NCBI GenBank assembly: GCA_026874595.1 | Contig: CM049322.1 | Location: 42,274,340 to 42,338,339 of the forward strand | Direction of reading: 5' to 3' | DNA: 64,000 nucleotides | Source of the DNA: Sipunculus nudus | Taxonomy: Eukaryota > Annelida > Sipuncula > Golfingiida > Sipunculidae | Shown: positions 1 through 10,650 of the stretch, piece after piece | Layout of the letters: every line of letters starts with the position of its first letter | Numbering within the stretch: position 1 is the first letter of the stretch | Notes under the pieces: model-generated | What the model was told of the DNA's origin: nothing | The model's input: the letters and a program-made list of their open reading frames with translations, nothing else | Databases searched by the model: none | Position numbers and translations under genes: made by a program

Positions 1-845
1 ATCATCCAGAAACTAATTTTTGGACAGATAGCTCCTGTGGCCTCGACCTTTGACCTTGTGACCCCAAAATTTATATGGATCATCCACTATTGGCAAGTGA
101 GCTATATATTCAAGATGAGAGACCTGGGATGAAAGTTTGGCTTAAAATGCATCCACAGTATCTTTTAAAATGCCAGTCCAGTGACCTTGACCTTTGACCT
201 CATGACCCTAGAACCTATAGGGTTCTTACTTTAGTGGTGGGTCATACATAAGTCATGTTTGAAATCCATATGGCTATCAACACTGGAGATATCATAAGAG
301 GTGTGTGATTTTTCACCATATATGGAAATATTCAAGGTCAAGGCCACTATCATAGGAAAGGTCATGACCCCAATTTAAATAAACATCATCCCATAACCCA
401 TACCTATGTATATGCATAATATAAAAGAAATCTGTCCATTAGTTTTTGACTTATAATGCTCACAGTACTGTAAGGTGGAAATTTTGGGGGTATTAAACGG
501 CACAAAAACAAGTAAAGAATAATAGGTGGCGCCACCAGTTTCTGGAACATGACAACCCTATCCTTGATCTTCCATCAACTTGATTTTGGGATAAATCCAT
601 GCAAGATTTCTTGAGATATTAAAGAATATGTGTGATTTTCCCCAAAATTGGACCTATTCAAGGTCAAGGACACTCTCCTAGTAAAGGTCATGACCTCATT
701 TTAAATAGGCGTCGTCCTCTTACCCATATCTATACATATACCAAGTTTGGTAAAGTTCCGTGAAATATTTTTTGGGTTATCGCGCCAACAAGATTTATAT
801 GCGGCGGCGGCGGCGGCGGCGGGACCGGTATGAAAACATAGTATC
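1..845. repeat. Dispersed repeat rich in nuclear-receptor-type motifs, copy 1
   Basis: No coding frame. The stretch repeatedly contains TGACCTTGACCTTTGACCT-like blocks followed by a 'gtgacccc' word. At 188-200 there is a perfect TGACCT-T-TGACCT direct repeat (a DR1 on the other strand), with a near match at 44-56. The right end has a (CGG)n run at about 802-821. Two relatives with the same wording ('aaaatgcatccacag', 'gatggaaggtttggg') lie at 17700-18960 and 46840-48075, so this is an interspersed family. Class (LINE tail or non-autonomous DNA element) cannot be decided from the sequence. Confidence 0.7.
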
Positions 846-889
846 CCCCGACTTTGTCTGGGGATGCAATTAACAAATTTAAATTTTCA

Positions 890-1270
890 CCGGGTCCTGT
901 GGCTCAGGGGTAGAGCGCAGGACTCAAAGTCGTGAGTTCGAACTTCAGCCGAGGCGGTGAGGTTTTTCACGGTCGGCCCCTACCCAGTGTGAGCGCTCTG
1001 CAGGCTTAATGGGAAGGTCGTGCCAAACGACTGTGTTTCACTCACAAACGAGTGCGCCTTTCGGGGGTCCTCGGCGGTATATTACCAACCCAGGGCCCGC
1101 AGGTGCAGTAGTCATTTGGCCTGGTTAACGCCAGGATATCAAATGAGAGGAAACGTGTGATACTGCCCTGTCACGTAGTCCGAAACCAGAAAGGAAATCT
1201 GCAGATGTACATATAATTAGTTAAGCTAGCATTAAAAAATGGAGGCGGTTACCTCCAACACAAAAAATTA
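890..1270 (+). mobile_element. tRNA-derived SINE, full length
   Basis: The head is tRNA-like. An A-box-like GTGGCTCAGGGGTAGAGC starts near 899 and a B-box-like GAGTTCGAACTTC near 934. A conserved body follows ('acggtcggcccctaccc', 'gtgcgcctttcggggg', 'ggttaacgccagg', 'gtcacgtagtccgaaacc'), then 'aaaaatggaggcggttacctcc' split by an A-rich tail at 1261-1280. Both flanks contain a similar AAATnTAAATTTnAC word, a plausible degenerate target-site duplication. A full-length minus copy is at 27438-27845, a head-less copy at 51974-52305 and a fragment at 30268-30437. It is transcribed by RNA polymerase III and moves with help from a LINE (known for the class). Confidence 0.85.
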
Positions 1271-2189
1271 TTAAAAAAAATATCAAACAAATATAAATTT
1301 ACTCTAATGTTTGAAGCTAAAGCTAAAAGTAAATAAGTATGGACGTGCATAAATGAATTTCATAGTGATTCAAATATATAAGGTATATAACTCACTGTCA
1401 AAGTGTTTGAATAATAATCGTATCAATCATGCTGCTATGATAACAGAACAAATTCAGATTCGAAACTATGTATAGCTTAATGATCTGAAATGATATATTA
1501 ACTGAACAAGAAATCTATATCGCTTTATGTTTACTTTTCTATACCGACCTGTTACTTCAACCTAATAATATTGAAATATTAGCCATTGATTTTACTGATT
1601 TAGTGTAAATACTAGTTACTTGTACCAAAGTGCAGCAGTAACTAAGCTAATAACACCATTAAATCACTTTCCCTACGTAACACGAACTAATGAAGACATA
1701 ATTAAGCTACTCTTATATACAGCAACACAGCCACCTATGGCATTGTCCTTTTTTGAGAGCTTAGCTCACTGCTTATCATTGGTGACATACCGCAGCCCAG
1801 ACTTTCTTATAGTACTGAAAAATTAATCCTGGCCTGTCCGTACATGGGAAGCAAGCACTGATCAGCATGTATATCAGCTACGACATGGTAATATAGGGCA
1901 TGACAATCGATATACATACTATTTCTCTGTTCTATCACAACTTTTCAAACTACAAAATAAAGAAATGCTAATGCCTCCAGTATACAGACTACTTCATGAA
2001 TATTTTATACTTTATATTTTATCAGTTTATAAATGAAAGTAAAATTGAGATTACTTACGACATTGTGGCATATTGTCGAGCAACATGCTTTTCCTCTTAT
2101 TGGTTCAGGCTGATCTGATTACGAAACATATGCACGAACTGCCGTACAGACAAGCAAGTAAATGATCCGCTTATTGGTCACGTGGTCCT
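1271..2189. other. AT-rich intergenic DNA, nothing recognised
   Basis: Only short chance open frames. No splice-flanked exon, repeat relative or RNA fold was recognised. Confidence 0.6.
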
Positions 2190-2645
2190 ATTTGTTTACA
2201 TGACCTGGGATCAGGGCTTACCTGAAGGAGAGTAGTAAATGGTCTGGCTTTCTCTGGTTGGCTCTAGCCATCATGTGGTGGAGCATCAAAAACACCCCAT
2301 TGTTTGATTTTAAGTATGTTAAGCATAATCTCCAATAAAATTGACAGTATTGGTCAATTTTTTTTAAATCTGTGGCCAATCAAAGAGGTGTTGTCCCACT
2401 GCTTGTTTTGGACTGCTTGGTGGGTATTTTGGGCTTCACTGCATTCGGACCAGGATGGTTAAAAAATAAGATACACAAGCCCCATTTTTCTTGGTCTAGT
2501 TTGACTGAAGAAACACAAATTCTCAGGTAAAAAAAGTTTAATATCAGAATTTATTGAAAATTATTTAAAAGAGGCCCAAACCTCAGGTGTTTTATAGATG
2601 TTATATAGGGAAAATAAATACAGCCACGTGTCCTACTGGTCTAGA
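2190..2645 (+). repeat. Dispersed repeat pair, copy A
   Basis: Aligns along about 400 bp with 25805-26290 in the same orientation. Shared words include 'ggttggctctagccat', 'catgaccc/catgacctggg', 'gcattcgga', 'tttaatatcag' and 'ggaaaataaat' followed by 'gccac(a/g)tgtcct'. No coding capacity and no clear terminal repeats. The copies are diverged, so the insertions are old. Confidence 0.65.
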
Positions 2646-3177
2646 CTTCTAGTGCCACCTAGTGAACATCTATGGAAAACGACTACGGCCCTTACAGTAT
2701 CTTAAATTTGAGGTTTCTTAGAACGTTTTGAAGTCGAGTTGTAAAAATGGTATAAAAAACGGCAAAAAAAGTATTAGTATGGTCATAAAAGGTACCTAGA
2801 GGGTTAATCTGGGGTACTTCTGAGTTTTGCATTTTTAAGAGATTATGTAAAATAACACGAAGAGTCACAGGTAAACGGACGGACAGACGGGGCTGATGAC
2901 TTCAGACAGCCACGTAACTCATTTTTCTCCCATTTACAAAGTCACGTGATGAGACAATCCAAGCCGACGGTACATGCTAATGTTGGATTTTGATATTAGC
3001 CAGGGTCTGTGCCCATATTAAAAGACCTATGTCCAGTTCCCGTTGTTTCTTGTAGGTTTAAATGGATTTGAACCAAACGCTGTAGCTATAAAAGAGTGAA
3101 GGAAGCTGATGTTACGGTCCGAAGGTTTAATAACACTAGAACGATCCCTGCTAATCATTGCAAACATGAATGCTATT
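2646..3177. other. Intergenic DNA, nothing firm
   Basis: Contains an isolated TATAAAA at 3087-3093 with no credible exon downstream on the plus strand. A 'cggacggacagacgg' word near 2877 resembles the GC-rich ends of the repeat at 1-845. Confidence 0.5.
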
Positions 3178-3195
3178 AGTACGTATTATCTGGCA

Positions 3196-3241
<46 letters not shown>

Positions 3242-3276
3242 TGTGTATATATATAGTATGCCAGAAGATATGTACT
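3178..3276. repeat. Imperfect hairpin with a (TA)n centre
   Basis: The left arm (agtacgtattatctggcata) and the right arm (tatgccagaagatatgtact) are reverse complements apart from a few changes. They flank a (TA)n tract at about 3199-3238. A transcript would fold into a long hairpin. It may be a remnant of an inverted insertion into a (TA)n tract. Confidence 0.75.
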
Positions 3277-3944
3277 AAATATACGTATATTTTATATGTA
3301 TATATTTGTGTGTATATATGTTTGTGTTATGATCTGAAGGCTTGAAAATCAGTTCCTTTGTCTGAGAGAGAGAGAGAGAGAGACTGACTAAGAGACAAGT
3401 TTTGGTGTTTGTGGTGAGGCAGTCACGGGCATAGCTGGACTTGACGTGGATGTCGGTATTGACCTGAGATCAGACACCGTGGATGTCCGTTTTATTTCAT
3501 AACGGAGTATCGACCAGAAGTCCACGCCCATGTAGCCCTCGCCTACACAGACCGCGCCCAATCGATAATGCAGTACTCCCTAAACCGCTGTGGAATAACC
3601 AAGCCGTTATATTTAGAGATACGACAGACGACAAACACTTAGCATTATATATAGGTATATTATATGCATATATAAAACAGAACAAACCTGAATCCACACT
3701 GAACACTTCAGTGGACCACTGCCAACAGGAAAGCTACACTATTTGGATTAATTTGATGCACTACCCGGGTATTAATCAATCAGTCCTTATCAGTTATGTC
3801 AAGAATAGAATTGATGTCTAGTTTACTATAGAGGAACCAGAACGTGTTGCAAGATGTAGCATTTGATGAACTGTGTATCCCTACAGGGGACTTGAGATCA
3901 TATAAACACCAGCAGATGACGGATGGAGATAAAACATGACTTAC
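3277..3944. other. No supported gene
   Basis: A 37-codon open stretch at about 3390-3506 (+) has a protein-like composition (GLDVDVGIDLRSDTVDV) but no ATG and no convincing splice sites. The rest shows nothing recognisable. Confidence 0.4.
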
Positions 3945-3962
3945 CGAGGAGATGTGCTTCAT
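3945..3962 (-). CDS. Candidate first coding exon (MKHISS), minus strand
   Basis: On the minus strand an ATG at 3962 opens six codons (MKHISS). The next bases are gtaagtcatg at 3944 downwards, a consensus splice donor. An in-frame TAG lies 12 codons upstream of the ATG, so this ATG is a plausible start. The region upstream (to about 4100) has more CpGs than its surroundings and a CACGTG E-box. The rest of the gene would lie to the left, possibly outside the window, and I could not find exon 2. It could equally be an untranslated first exon. Product unknown. Confidence 0.3.
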
Positions 3963-4100
3963 TTCATCCTCATCCCCCGGGAATGTTGTAAGCTACATCC
4001 CAGGTTCATGGGCGCTGTCAGGTCTATACCCACGTGACCGCGTCCTCCACCCGTGTAGCCACAAGCCTGCAGCGGGTCACCGGAAATGAACAGGAAATAC
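3963..4100 (-). promoter_or_regulatory. Possible promoter/5' leader for the minus-strand exon
   Basis: This is locally GC- and CpG-richer than the neighbourhood. It contains CACGTGACC (E-box) near 4031, and 'ccgcgtcctccacccgtg' and 'cagcgggtcaccgg' just beyond it. No TATA box. The call rests only on composition and on the downstream ATG plus donor. Confidence 0.2.
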
Positions 4101-4633
4101 ATGAAACTTGTCACTTTCAACATAGCTCAACATTGACAAAAACAAAACATCATTATACTCACTCCGCTTTACATATAATGGTAGTGTTAACTGGCTGGTA
4201 CAGCATTTTTAAATTGTAAATATTGTCTGTCTGTGTCTTCCGCTTGTGTAGGTAGTAAATCGGTGTGTGTACGTTGTAGAAATGTGCGTGTGTGTGCGCG
4301 CGTCCGCGTCTGTACGTCTTTGTGTATGTGTGTGGCTGTATCAACTTGTTCCTGTGCTATCCACTGTGCGTTTGTTCATGTATGTGCAAATTACTGTGGT
4401 TCCGTCTGCATTTTACGTATACTTGTCTGTGTATGTGTGTGCGTGTAACTCCATCGTGAGTCACTTCTTTGTGTATGTATAACGGTCGGTCTTTACTGGA
4501 GACAGACAAGAGCAAAAGGTGATAATCATATATCGTCCTGTCTAAATAGAAGCCCTGGTGGTTACTGTACTTATATACTGCACTGTACTCTATAAAACAG
4601 AGGTAGACAGCTAGGCCATGGAAACACGAGACA

Positions 4634-4636
<3 letters not shown>
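4101..4636. other. Low-complexity TG-rich stretch
   Basis: From about 4215 to 4450 the plus strand is a degenerate (TG)n/(TGTATG)n run. The open frames across it are low-complexity shadows. Nothing else seen. Confidence 0.6.
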
Positions 4637-4682
<46 letters not shown>

Positions 4683-4701
4683 CAGAGAGACAGACAGACA
4701 G

Positions 4702-4736
<35 letters not shown>
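4637..4736. repeat. Compound microsatellite (GA)n-(CA)n-(TA)n
   Basis: A direct run of GA, then GACA, CA and TA dinucleotides. Confidence 0.95.
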
Positions 4737-4737
<1 letters not shown>

Positions 4738-5162
4738 TAAATATGTACATAAATTCCTACTCCTGAACCTATAAGAACAACACATAACAAGCGACAACGA
4801 ACAGATCAGAAACGACGCACAACATTAATCTCGGGTTTCCTTGTACGCGGTACTTGGACCGGTGACAATACCAGATGCCTGTATGCCAACTAAGATGGAT
4901 AACACTACACAGCTGACCCTGACCCCAGTGACCTTACAAAAAATAAAGACCCCCCGCAACTGATATTCACAGCAACGAACACATAGGCTACAAAATCTGT
5001 AGAGTGCAACACGCTCTGAGCGTTTGGTAAGAAACTAATTAGTCATTACATGCCTGAAGAAAACCTAGTTTACTTCTTTCCATACACCATATAGAAATGC
5101 TCTGGTCACACATTGAGCACTCTACCATCAGTTTTTACAAACAATGATGACATATACAACTG
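4737..5162. other. Intergenic, nothing recognised
   Basis: Contains a 22-codon open frame from an ATG near 4894 (MDNTTQLTL...), too short to support. No repeat relative seen. Confidence 0.4.
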
Positions 5163-5190
5163 GATATATATGTATATATATACCTATATA

Positions 5191-5243
<53 letters not shown>

Positions 5244-5266
5244 GAATATATATGATATATATATAC

Positions 5267-5321
<55 letters not shown>

Positions 5322-5386
5322 CAGATGGGCAGACATAGAAGGACAGAGAGAGACTCAGTGAGAGAGAGAGAGAGGCATGCAAAGAA

Positions 5387-5435
<49 letters not shown>

Positions 5436-5477
5436 CATACATATAGAAAGACAGGGAGAGAGACATTCATACATAGA

Positions 5478-5527
<50 letters not shown>
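5163..5527. repeat. Large compound microsatellite (TA)n then (GA)n
   Basis: Interrupted (TATG/TA)n to about 5280, then an impure purine run of GA/GACA to 5527. Apparent open frames here (poly Ser-Leu or Tyr-Ile) are products of the repeat. Confidence 0.95.
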
Positions 5528-5531
<4 letters not shown>

Positions 5532-7189
5532 ATAAATACGTTAAGAAAATCACCACTTCTAGTTTTCGAATAACACTCGCATAATTTATTCAGACTACGT
5601 GCATCAAAAGCCTAAAAATTTCCAGGAAAACGGGCCACTGTTGGCTTAAACATATTTATTTAACCAAAATTACAAAAAATATCCGCCAGACTAATGTAAA
5701 TGTGTTCCTGGGAAACAAATATATAAAAAAAATAGATTCAATACAAATACAAATTGATGACAAGTGGATAAAATAACACTGAAATGGTGAAAACAAACAT
5801 ACACATTAAAATGAAAACACATCCTAAACATACAATTATGCCTAATACTTATAGTTACATCAGATCTGTAAAAGTATTAGGGAATAATATCTAAATAAAA
5901 ATCGTTTTGTGTCTTTAATATGCCTCAAAAGCAGCTAATTCTTCGGCCTTGACCTTCAAACACTGTACCTAGAATAAGAGAAGTCGGATGCCAGCCAAAC
6001 ACAACAACCCCGTGGTGCACTCACAAAGGATCACGGGAAGCCGGCAGAATAAACGAACAAGACTTACACGGAGTCATGGGAAGGAAACACCGAAACGAGA
6101 ACATACATCAAGAGGCGGGGCGTGTAATAAGCCCAGCGGAGGGAAGGTGTCCGAGGGATTTGCTCCAACTCCTTGTGGACTGAATATGATATTTCAAACA
6201 AAATTAAGATATAGCAGGAGACGACAATATGAACATTATGAAATATAATGTGATCTTAAATTTTGAGTCTATTTTTTTTATTAATTTGAGAGGAAATTTC
6301 CAAAGGAATGAATATGTTTTAAACAAAATAAAGATGAAGAACAGGGCGAGACTATGTATTTCATAAAATATAAAATGACATACAATTTGGATTTTTTTTA
6401 AAATTTAGGATAAAGTGGAACAATCTGAACACGATCCTCGCTTTAAAATATAAAAAAGTGGTAAATGAAGAAACCGTGAAATATATTTTTAGAAAATATT
6501 CGCCTATACAGAGAAGCATGAATGTCTAATCACAAATCAATGCATATATCTGTTAGCTGATATTGGGATTACTGACAGCAGCAGTAGGTTTTACAGGACA
6601 CTAGCTCTAGGAATATTTCCTGAACCACTCATCTTAACTGGACAGGTACATTATAGGTCAAATGATAAATATTTGTAAAAAAAGGGTGAACTTGTGTGAT
6701 GATAAATAAAAAAAAAATATTTCCCGAAGGACTGCACATGTGACGTCAGCCACAGAGAGGCAAAATGTAACAAAAAAGATTTAGAAAAAAAATGCTTTGT
6801 AACATTTATGTTTCTTGATTGAGAAATAAAAACATGTTTTGTAAAATTTAAGTTTCTTAATGTAGAAAAAAAAAGTTTTGTTAGATTTAAGTTTCTTGAT
6901 GAAAAAAAGTTTTGTTAGATTTAAGTTTCTTGATGTAGAAAAAAATGTTTTGTTCGATTCAAGTTATTTCTAAATCCAATCCGTAACGTCTCACTTTAAA
7001 TGTATTCAACATGTGTTCCATAAACAGGTTTTTGCATTATATTTACTGGGGCAGCGTCCTGCCCAGACGATTAATGCCCTGTACACATTGTTGATAATGT
7101 GTTTGTTTTAGAATTCACCCCTTTGTTCGCCTATGGTGATGGATAGATGTTATTTAGGGTTCTTAATTAGGTTTATGCTTGGTCAATTA
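5528..7189. other. AT-rich intergenic DNA
   Basis: No gene recognised. A 'cttcggccttgaccttcaaacac' word near 5941 resembles the receptor-motif repeat family. One small tandem array at 6788-6962 is listed separately. Confidence 0.5.
6788..6962 (+). repeat. Short tandem array, about 40-55 bp unit, 4 copies
   Basis: The unit reads approximately gttttgttagatttaagttt then 'cttgatg(ta)gaaaaaaa'. Four diverged copies stand head to tail, differing mostly in the A-run length. Confidence 0.8.
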
Positions 7190-7435
7190 GATTAAAGGGC
7201 CGTGTACAGCTGTTTTCCCAAACAGTCAAGCGACATGACTTCAAGTAAAGCGATCGAAATACTAGCTGGGGACCATCAAAATACCTCGACAAATCAGGGT
7301 TTTCGACACATCCGAGTTCGACAAAAAAAAAAAGAGTTAAATTGAAAAGGTTTTTACTGGTTCTTTTCAGGGACTGCACATTTGTCTTCGAGACAAGCGG
7401 GAATTCGACTTAACGGAGATCGACACAACGAGGTT

Positions 7436-7441
<6 letters not shown>
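7190..7441 (-). mobile_element. Terminal fragment of a pogo/Tigger-like DNA transposon
   Basis: Read on the minus strand from 7441 it begins agtgaaacctcgttgtgtcg and continues with repeated 'gtcga' words, as in pogo/Tigger ends whose inverted repeats read CAGTGAAACCT... The tract abuts a (TA)n microsatellite, fitting TA target choice. No opposite end was found, so this is a fragment. Confidence 0.5.

Positions 7442-7530
<89 letters not shown>
7440..7530. repeat. (TA)n(TG)n microsatellite
   Basis: About 60 bp of pure TA followed by about 30 bp of pure TG. Confidence 0.98.
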
Positions 7531-7532
<2 letters not shown>

Positions 7533-7751
7533 TATGCTCTTAGGACCGTTACAATAGTAATGGGTGATGCAGTGTTCACTCAAATCAACAGCTGGATGGT
7601 AACAGATAACAGATGCGTTGAATCAACAAGGCTTGCTCGGTGTGGGGAGTCTGGGGACACTTGGGACAGTTGGCGCTGAATCACTGTGGCTGCGACCGCG
7701 GGCGGATCCAGGGGTGGGTTGCACTTCAAGTCGTGAACCCCTCGTCACCCG

Positions 7752-7957
7752 CACAGGCACTCGTTTCCAGCACTAAAATGGCCTAGAAACCGTAAACACA
7801 TGTCGTATGGGCGATATACCAGTATATCGCCCATACGACATGTGTTTACGGTTTCTTGGCCATTTTAGTGCTGGAACGAGTGAACTGGTATATCGCCCAT
7901 ACGACATGTGTTTACGGTTTCTAGGCCATTTTAGTGCTGGAAACGAGTGCCTGTGGT
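7752..7957. repeat. Triplicated ~60-bp unit, one copy inverted
   Basis: One unit (CACTAAAATGGCC...CGTAAACACATGTCGTATGG) occurs once inverted (about 7757-7820) and twice direct (about 7823-7881 and 7887-7953). The first two form a near-perfect palindrome centred at 'accag' near 7821. Arms 1 and 3 match through 'ctcgtttcc/ggaaacgag' and 'gcacaggcac/gtgcctgtg'. Copy 2 carries small differences (ttgg for tagg). No coding meaning. Confidence 0.85.
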
Positions 7958-7974
7958 CACCCGCCCCTGCGACC

Positions 7975-8805
7975 CGCGATCACCATTTGTTTTGGGTACG
8001 GACTAAAACCCGGATGTCACATGTCAAATGCCAAAATGTGTGGACTAAAACCCGGATGCCACATGTCACAAGCCAGTGTGCGTGGACTAAAACTCGGATG
8101 TTGGAAGCCAATATTGAGGGTTGAGACATCGGATGCCAGACGGCTTTTAAATTTATAATATTTTATAATACGTGATCAGTGTCCCTTAAATATCTTATTA
8201 AAACAAATTTTCAGCATTATGGAGGTTTATTATAACCATTACTTAAAATCTTGGACATCATATGTAACCAATAAAATATATAGAAAAAAATATAATTAAC
8301 ATTTGAAAGTTGTGGAATATTTTTTTAACTTTATCACAGAATAGGAAACAAAATAAAATATGAAATAATTTCATTTTATATCACAAATATCTATCAAATT
8401 ACATACCGGGAAAAATAAAATGAAATTATTAAAAGTTGAAGCAATGAAAATGAAGCTGAAGCGTTCAATTTAGCATAAACATATGTACATATGAATAAGT
8501 GTGTAAATATTTAACGTATTCAATGTATATTGAGATAGATTCAATATTAACTCACTTAACTTTGTAGGATTAAAAACACTACATATGAGCAATGGACATT
8601 AAAGTTTTATTGGTATATAATGAATAATTATGAAAAAAATATGGCGAAATTAACAAAATGGGCGTCCGACATCATGGGTCCGGGTTGCACACACAGCTTG
8701 TGGCAACTGGCCACCAGAGCCACATCCGGCGGGGCATCCGATTTGGCAAGTGAAATGTGACATGTGGCATCCGGGTTTAAGTCCGTACCTTTGTTTTGGC
8801 GATTG
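7975..8805. mobile_element. Foldback-type element with 42-bp internal tandem
   Basis: The left arm holds three head-to-tail units starting at 8000, 8042 and 8084 (period 42 bp; GGACTAAAACCCGGATG core). The right arm (about 8725-8805) carries the same sequence inverted (ccgggtttaagtccgtacc). Both arms also share a 'tttgtttt' word outside the core. The interior (8126-8640) is AT-rich and shows no gene. I infer a non-autonomous foldback or MITE-like element. Its exact ends and target duplication are not clear. Confidence 0.55.
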
Positions 8806-10337
8806 AAACGAAAAGAATTCCCCATATATTGACACATAATAAGATATACGATATACATATGTAGTACATATTAAATCATATATTATATTCTTGAAGTATA
8901 ATAGTTTGTTATCACTGACAATCATATTTTTCATGTTCGTTACTTAAACCTTACTGATGGAAGGTCACTGTTTTAGTTTAAATTTATTTTGGTCAAAGAG
9001 TCGATACCATGGATAATCGTTACCATGGAAACTCGTTACTATGGACAGTCTCGATCGTTACTATGGAATGAAAACCTTCACTATAGTTCTCAGAAGGGAA
9101 AAGAGTTCGGCTCCTGCGTTTAAGATAAGCATACTAATTGAAGCGAGGACCCCAAGATCCCGGTTCAGTTCGGGCGCATGTATATATTTATATACATATA
9201 AGCGTGTTTGAATAAGTATATTTATGTATGTATGTACTTGGCATGTATTATGATATGTGCCTTTAACCACCCTGAATAAAAACCAATGTATTTCTACGCA
9301 GGTGGCCGTGACAACCCGACTGATAATTGCAATGATAATTGGGCTGGTAACCCTACTTGATCTAACAGCCCGTGATCTGGTCGTAATGTCAGAAGGCCGA
9401 TATACGTAGGTGGCCTTGTTATTGCAAGGGTCTTTGGGCTTCTCACTAAAGAAACCCCATGGTGTGTTCGGCTTTTGCAAATATTGTTTAAAACACACCG
9501 AACGAGTTTTATTTCTATAAAGAAAACATGTTTCCCGGTTTAAACAGGTATTTTGGATAAAGCATGGAATATCGACTTTTGCCGGATAAGTACAGCCTTA
9601 TAACAGGATACTTCAGCAATCGTGATGAAAAAAATACCTTTATATTTCTTTCCTCTCCATATTAATGAAAATAAATTACATTAATTATAAAAAAACACAC
9701 GTTTTTTGCTGTACAAGGGACCCATGGGTCAATGTGCTCAGCTCAAGTTGACCTTGGAGGGTAAAATCTAAAAGAATATAAAATGGAGCTATAGTCTGAG
9801 AGGACGAAGTAATATAGGCCATGGATGGTTGATATGATCGGTTTGTACTGATGAGTAAGATAAAGTTGCAAATAATATTTTGTGACCTGTCCATGTGTTT
9901 CCTTATGTTAAAACTGAAGCATGTGAGCGGTTTGTGAACATAAGGTTATTCTTTTACTTGTTTTCGTGCCGTGACGCAACACAAAAAAGTATATAGAACG
10001 CTCTTATGATATTTATTCAAAAATCCCAGGTCGGGTGTCAATCACATATTAAGTACACACTGCGAGAGAGAGAGAGAAAGGTTCACTGTAAAATAAAAGA
10101 AATAAGATACGTAAGTAGTAGTACTACATCAAAAACTGTAAAACTACATCTAAAGTAAAATAATATGTATGTAAATAAGGTAGCAGAGAACTAATGTTAA
10201 CTAACAGGTCTGTATACTGTTTAGAATAATAAAATAAACCAGGTTGACTGTGACTAGGTATAGCAATTAAATAACGCATTAAACAACACTTCAATTGGAC
10301 ATACTGTATCATTACAACATCACATCAAATGCCAGTA
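8806..10337. other. Intergenic DNA, no gene recognised
   Basis: Short similar words recur ('cgttaccatgg/cgttactatgg' three times at 9020-9065; 'tacgcaggtggcc' at 9296 and 'tacgtaggtggcc' at 9404). A 145-codon minus-strand open stretch at 9061-9498 has no recognisable domain or splice support. Confidence 0.5.
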
Positions 10338-10390
10338 TCCTGGTCACCTGATGAGTCCCATGAAGTAAGCACGAAACCGGCAAATAGTGA
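10338..10390 (+). ncRNA. Degenerate hammerhead-ribozyme-like core
   Basis: CTGATGAG (10348-10355) and CGAAAC (10372-10377) match both conserved core strands of a hammerhead ribozyme, spaced 16 nt apart. TCAC (10344-10347) pairs with GTGA (10387-10390) as stem I, and TA at 10385-10386 fits the NUH cleavage position. Stem II pairs poorly, and stem III pairs only at its first position (A10376-T10385), so self-cleavage is doubtful. Its neighbours are a (TA)n tract and an inverted CTGACGA...GAAA motif, the same arrangement as the better ribozyme loci. Confidence 0.35.
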
Positions 10391-10482
10391 GAGTAATGCA
10401 TTGATGTATTTTATGAACTTACTTCATCTCTACTTTTATGTATCGAGCACTTTGATCCTGGAATGGCAACCGAACTCTTTCA

Positions 10483-10483
<1 letters not shown>

Positions 10484-10521
<38 letters not shown>
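10484..10521. repeat. (TA)n microsatellite
   Basis: A pure TA run lying between two inverted hammerhead-like motifs. Confidence 0.97.
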
Positions 10522-10525
<4 letters not shown>

Positions 10526-10599
10526 TGCTATAGCTGTGCTTGTCTGTAGCAGAAGCGTAGGTAAAGATAAAAATTAACGCCTTTTAGATAGACTTGTTT

Positions 10600-10650
10600 T
10601 TTTACACTCGAGCTTTCGGAGCGCACAGGCTTCTTCGTCAGGTGGTAATT
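10600..10650 (-). other. Hammerhead-like remnant, probable Penelope-type terminus
   Basis: On the minus strand CTGACGA (10641-10635) and GAAA (10617-10614) have hammerhead spacing. The 17-nt segment between them can form a short imperfect stem (AGC/GCT). No stem III and no NUH triplet precede a stem I strand, so the fold is incomplete. Position next to a (TA)n tract, facing the opposite motif at 10338, suggests a decayed Penelope-like insertion. Confidence 0.25.

Noticed and set aside
890-960. tRNA gene at the SINE head
   Set aside because: The A- and B-box-like sequences are present, but the acceptor stem does not close and the sequence continues into a SINE body repeated elsewhere.
1620-1826. 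68-codon open frame as a gene
   Set aside because: No ATG context, splice signal, codon bias or recognisable domain.
3087-3093. TATAAAA as a plus-strand promoter
   Set aside because: Only a low-complexity frame through a (TA)n tract lies downstream. TATA-like words are expected by chance in this DNA.
5128-5573. Several open frames of 80-112 codons encoding Ser/Leu, Tyr/Ile or Arg/Glu repeats
   Set aside because: They are translations of (TA)n and (GA)n microsatellites. The same applies to 28433-28933 and 45261-45667.
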